From: Prunella strophiata
Taxonomy: Eukaryota; Chordata; Aves; Passeriformes; Prunellidae
Reading direction: 5' to 3'
DNA length: 64,000 nt
Assembly: GCA_036583965.1 (NCBI GenBank)
Contig: JAZBQD010000027.1
Coordinates: 25,117,001 to 25,181,000, forward strand
Below are positions 59,606-64,000 of the stretch, in pieces. Under the pieces are notes generated by a model. It was given only the letters and a program-made list of their open reading frames with translations, did not search any database and was not told the DNA's origin. Numbering within the stretch: position 1 is the first letter of the stretch; each line of letters starts with the position of its first letter. The position numbers were made by a program, and so were the translations under genes.

Positions 59606-59701
59606 GGCTGCTGAGTCTCCCCGTGGCCATGTGGTGCTGTCTGACCCCACCGTCCAGCCCGGGACCAGCGTGACTGTGACATCCTGCCTGTCCTTTTCTG
59701 G
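59606..59701 (+). other. FAM163A: Candidate FAM163A 5' UTR exon
   Basis: Acceptor TTCTCCCTCCCAG and donor TCTGG/GTAAGT bound a 96-nt segment. It is 0.9 kb upstream of the coding start. The reading frame that joins the next two exons is open (LSDPTVQPGTSVTVTSCLSF) but has no AUG. Confidence 0.4.
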
Positions 59702-60059
59702 GTAAGTGTACGTGGGGTGGGGGAGGATGCTGGGGCTCACCTGTCCTGGAGGGGCTGGAGGAGAGATTTCATTTCCCAGCAGCACCTAAAACATCAGCGC
59801 AATGATGCATCCGCCTTCCTTGTAATAAATTTTAAAGTGGAAAAGGCCAAGTGCTGACTAAGCCAGGCCTGCGCCTTGTTCCTGTAGAGCTTGGGAAATG
59901 CCTCCTTACCCTGCTTCAAATTAAAGAAAATGGCACAGGGGTGGAGCAGGGCTTCCCACAGATCCCAAATCAAGGCAAATTCTTGGGAAATGGGGAAGGG
60001 CAGGCAGGTGCAAGGGGTGCTGTCAAGCCATGTCTAACCTCTCCCTCCACTTCTTCCAG

Positions 60060-60082
60060 GTCCAACGCCTCCGTCACTGAAC
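60060..60082 (+). other. FAM163A: Candidate FAM163A 5' UTR microexon (23 nt)
   Basis: Acceptor CACTTCTTCCAG and donor CTGAAC/GTGAGT enclose 23 nt. Both splice sites are strong for such a short exon. Joined to its neighbours it keeps one frame open up to the FAM163A start. Confidence 0.35.
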
Positions 60083-60564
60083 GTGAGTATCCCCTGGCAC
60101 AAGGATGGGGGTGGGGGTTAAGTGTAAGTGGGTGGGTTGTAAGTGCCAGACAGGCAGCTGGAGTGCAATTTTTGGGCTCAGGCTGTTGTGGAGTTCAGAG
60201 GCTCCCCTTAGGCTTTGCCTGGTGAAAAATCCAGGTTTGTTTTTGCATTTTGAAGCAGAAACTGGATTTTCTGCCAGGAGGGTGGAAATCATCCCTTTTG
60301 GCTCAGTAAGGGTGAGGTTTTGCTAGTGGGCTATGGGGTGTTTGACAAAGACTCCAAGCCAGAGCAGCAGTAACAGTGAAGGGATGTGATGCTGCATCTC
60401 CAGTGTCATCTCACTAAGAGGAAGAGAAGGATAATATTGGATTATATTTTTCCTGTTGGGGAGAGGGGAATGAGGATGCAATATTTTGGGATGGCTTGTG
60501 AGCACCACGTCCATGGTGTGATGACAAAACCAGGGAAGGTGAGTTTTGTGTCCCTGCCTTCCAG

Positions 60565-61920
<1,356 letters not shown>

Positions 61921-64000
61921 TCACCATTGCCACTAGCACAGGGTGTCCCCAGCTGACGCCCGCTCCAGGGAAGGGGCTTTTCACTTGTCTTGGAGGAGAG
62001 GAGCCCGTAGCCCAAGCCAGCACGGTCCTGCTGAGGCGCCCAGCACGGCCAAGCCTCGCGGGCCAGAAGGCGAGTGAGACCTCAAAGGGCAACGTTGAAC
62101 CGGCCACCTCCGAACCCGTCATAAGTGTCATTATTATCTACTCTCTCTCCCAAAGGGACTTGTGTAACGAGGGCTATGTACAGTACAACCTAATTTAATT
62201 ACCCCTGGCTCCCTGAGCCCAGTGAGGCCTTCGGTGTCCCCACACAGCCAGCTGAGGTGATGCCCGCTGCCTCCGGAGCAATGGGCTGATCATCCAGGGT
62301 CAGCTGCCATCCCTGGTGAATCCCAGTGCCCAGCAGGGCATGGCAGCGCTCCTCAGCCATGAAGAAGTGAAGAAGGGAAGATCCAGGTCATTCTGCTCCC
62401 CTCATACTGCATCAGTTGCCGCTAGCAGTTAGCTTTTCTGTTCAAGTGTAAGATAGGGCACCGTCTCCCACCTGCTTCAGTCTTTGCCCGTGCTGAAGAA
62501 GTTCAGGACATGAATTTAGGTCACTGCCGGGAGAGGCAAAGTTCCTCGCAAAAGTGCTCACCCACACCAAGAGGCACAGGCCAGTCCTTCTGCAGCCAAA
62601 GCCCCCACCTCTTCTACTCTTCACAAGCTTTCTTAGGAACAATTTTAACTTGGACCCATTAATACGGCAAGATTTTACTTATGGGAAGAATTGAATTCCT
62701 CAATAACCAGTTTTGGTCACCTTCAGCTTTCAAAGCCCCACCCTGACAGCTCCAATAACCAGAGGAAGGTTGGCTTTAGGATGGATTTTGCTTGTGACAG
62801 CAACAACAGAGCCCACTGGCTCATGTCTCCTTTGCAGGGCCCTCCCACTGGAGAGTGATGTTCAGGTGCTTGGGGTCCCCCTGCTTTTGCTTCTGGAAGA
62901 AGAGGGTGCAAGACTCAAATGTGTCTTGAACATGCTGTGAACATGGGTTCACAGGCACTGCAGCTGGAAATGATAGCCAATGACTCTGCCTTTCTGCAAA
63001 AATGAATGTGGGAAAGTTTCTTCTTCCTCCATAAATCAAATTAGGTGAAAAATTACTAAAGGGACATCTCCATCATTCCCAGGCACTTCCATAGCAACCA
63101 GTGCAGGACTGCTCTGCTGAGCACTTCTCATTCACAGCAGGGAGGAGGGATAGAGACAGCAATGATTCCTGCAGATGCTGTTGGAGGCAATGGCAGGAAA
63201 CCCTTGTCATGCCTTTGCAATATAGGGTAGGACTGCTCAGAAACGTGAATGGTGGGATTTTATTTTCACCACTGCAATTTAGAAATCATCCTGCTGCTCA
63301 CAGAAGGATTTGGACTTGACCTCCCCGTTCACACACAGAAAAAATAGGTCTCAGCACAGAGACACACGGTGCACCACCCTCGAATGTCCACCTTACCAGG
63401 CAAAAGGCTGATGTACACATTGGACCTGCCCATGCCTTGGCACTTCTGATCTGAAGAAAGGAGCCAAAACATCACAAAACATGGTGATGGTCCTTGTAAC
63501 CAAACACCTTGCCCCAGCCTGCATTTTACACACACTTCTGAGCAAATGTTATGCACTATCTCCCCCACCTCCAGCCCAAAAAGACATTGCATTTCCATTA
63601 TCTGGAGACTCAGTCTGGCTGCACTGCTTTTAGAGTCTCTTTCCATTCTCCAAATAGTGATAGCAGGTTTAAATGTCCTCTCACATTAAGGGCAGGCAGG
63701 AGGGAAGATGAAAGTTACCAGCAGCAAAGCTCTCTGGATCCCACTGGTCAATAGTCTGCAGCTCCTACTGTGTCCCATCTAGCCTGTGCTCCTTCCTGAA
63801 AGCATAGTCTGTAACTGGAAGAAAATCTTGGCTAACTTGATAAATCCCGTTCTTTCCCACTAGAGCATCTGCTCAGCTAGGTCTCATCGTGCTGGGAGCC
63901 ACGAGAAGTTAAAGTGTCCCAGCGTGGTCTCTGCCAGACGGCCCCGTGATGCTGTCCCCTTGGCGGGCAGAGCCAGCACATGGACACGGCAGCTCCCGGC
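61921..64000. other. FAM163A 3' UTR and downstream DNA
   Basis: Presumed long 3' UTR. The part at about 62090-62200 is AT/GC-balanced and has a conserved look (GTCATTATTATCTACTCTC, then CTATGTACAGTACAACC). No canonical AATAAA was seen before the window end, so the 3' end probably lies beyond or uses a variant signal. No other gene was recognised. Confidence 0.5.

Overview
The window is vertebrate nuclear DNA, almost certainly from a bird and most likely a passerine. It has spliced genes with amniote-conserved exons, many truncated CR1 LINE 3' ends (the dominant avian retrotransposon), CpG-island promoters, large near-perfect minisatellites and a tract of vertebrate telomere repeat. The species cannot be named from the sequence. 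No bacterial or viral genes, CRISPR array, tRNA or rRNA were seen.

Left block (1-6048): three consecutive coding exons of PLA2G4A (cytosolic phospholipase A2 alpha) on the + strand. They cover the C-terminal part of the catalytic domain, including the active-site aspartate. The expected last coding exon is not found. In its place comes about 12.5 kb of mostly repetitive DNA (6049-18571): about 79 copies of a 34-bp unit, about 48 copies of a 33-bp derivative, about 45 copies of an unrelated 46-bp unit, a 2.2-kb low-copy spacer, and about 19 copies of a 190-bp satellite.

Centre (18572-20092): about 1.5 kb of (CCCTAA)n in one orientation. It joins the satellite in mid-unit on its left and low-copy DNA on its right. 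The orientation is that of a left chromosome end belonging to the right-hand block, so the window looks like a former chromosome end (or contig end) with PLA2G4A and satellite DNA attached outside it. It could be a real interstitial telomere or a false assembly join.

Right block (20093-64000): TDRD5 (a LOTUS/Tudor germline piRNA factor) followed by FAM163A (a small single-pass membrane protein), both on the + strand. This pair and order are also found in human 1q25.2. The TDRD5 exons are clearly recognisable, but the reading frame is broken at four places. Each break is explained by an indel of one or two bases, the third LOTUS domain was not found, and an intron beside LOTUS2 carries about 55 copies of a 30-bp unit that each contain a consensus-like splice donor. 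FAM163A has a CpG-island 5' exon near 49.35 kb, a roughly 10-11 kb first intron, and two coding exons at 60.6 and 61.5 kb giving an intact 165-residue protein with a glutamate-run expansion. The remaining 37-49 kb and 49.4-59.6 kb are intergenic and intronic, with no convincing genes.

The three genes do not form a pathway (lipid signalling, germline transposon silencing, neural membrane protein). The main interest is structural: the composite repeat and telomere junction between two gene blocks, and the state of TDRD5.
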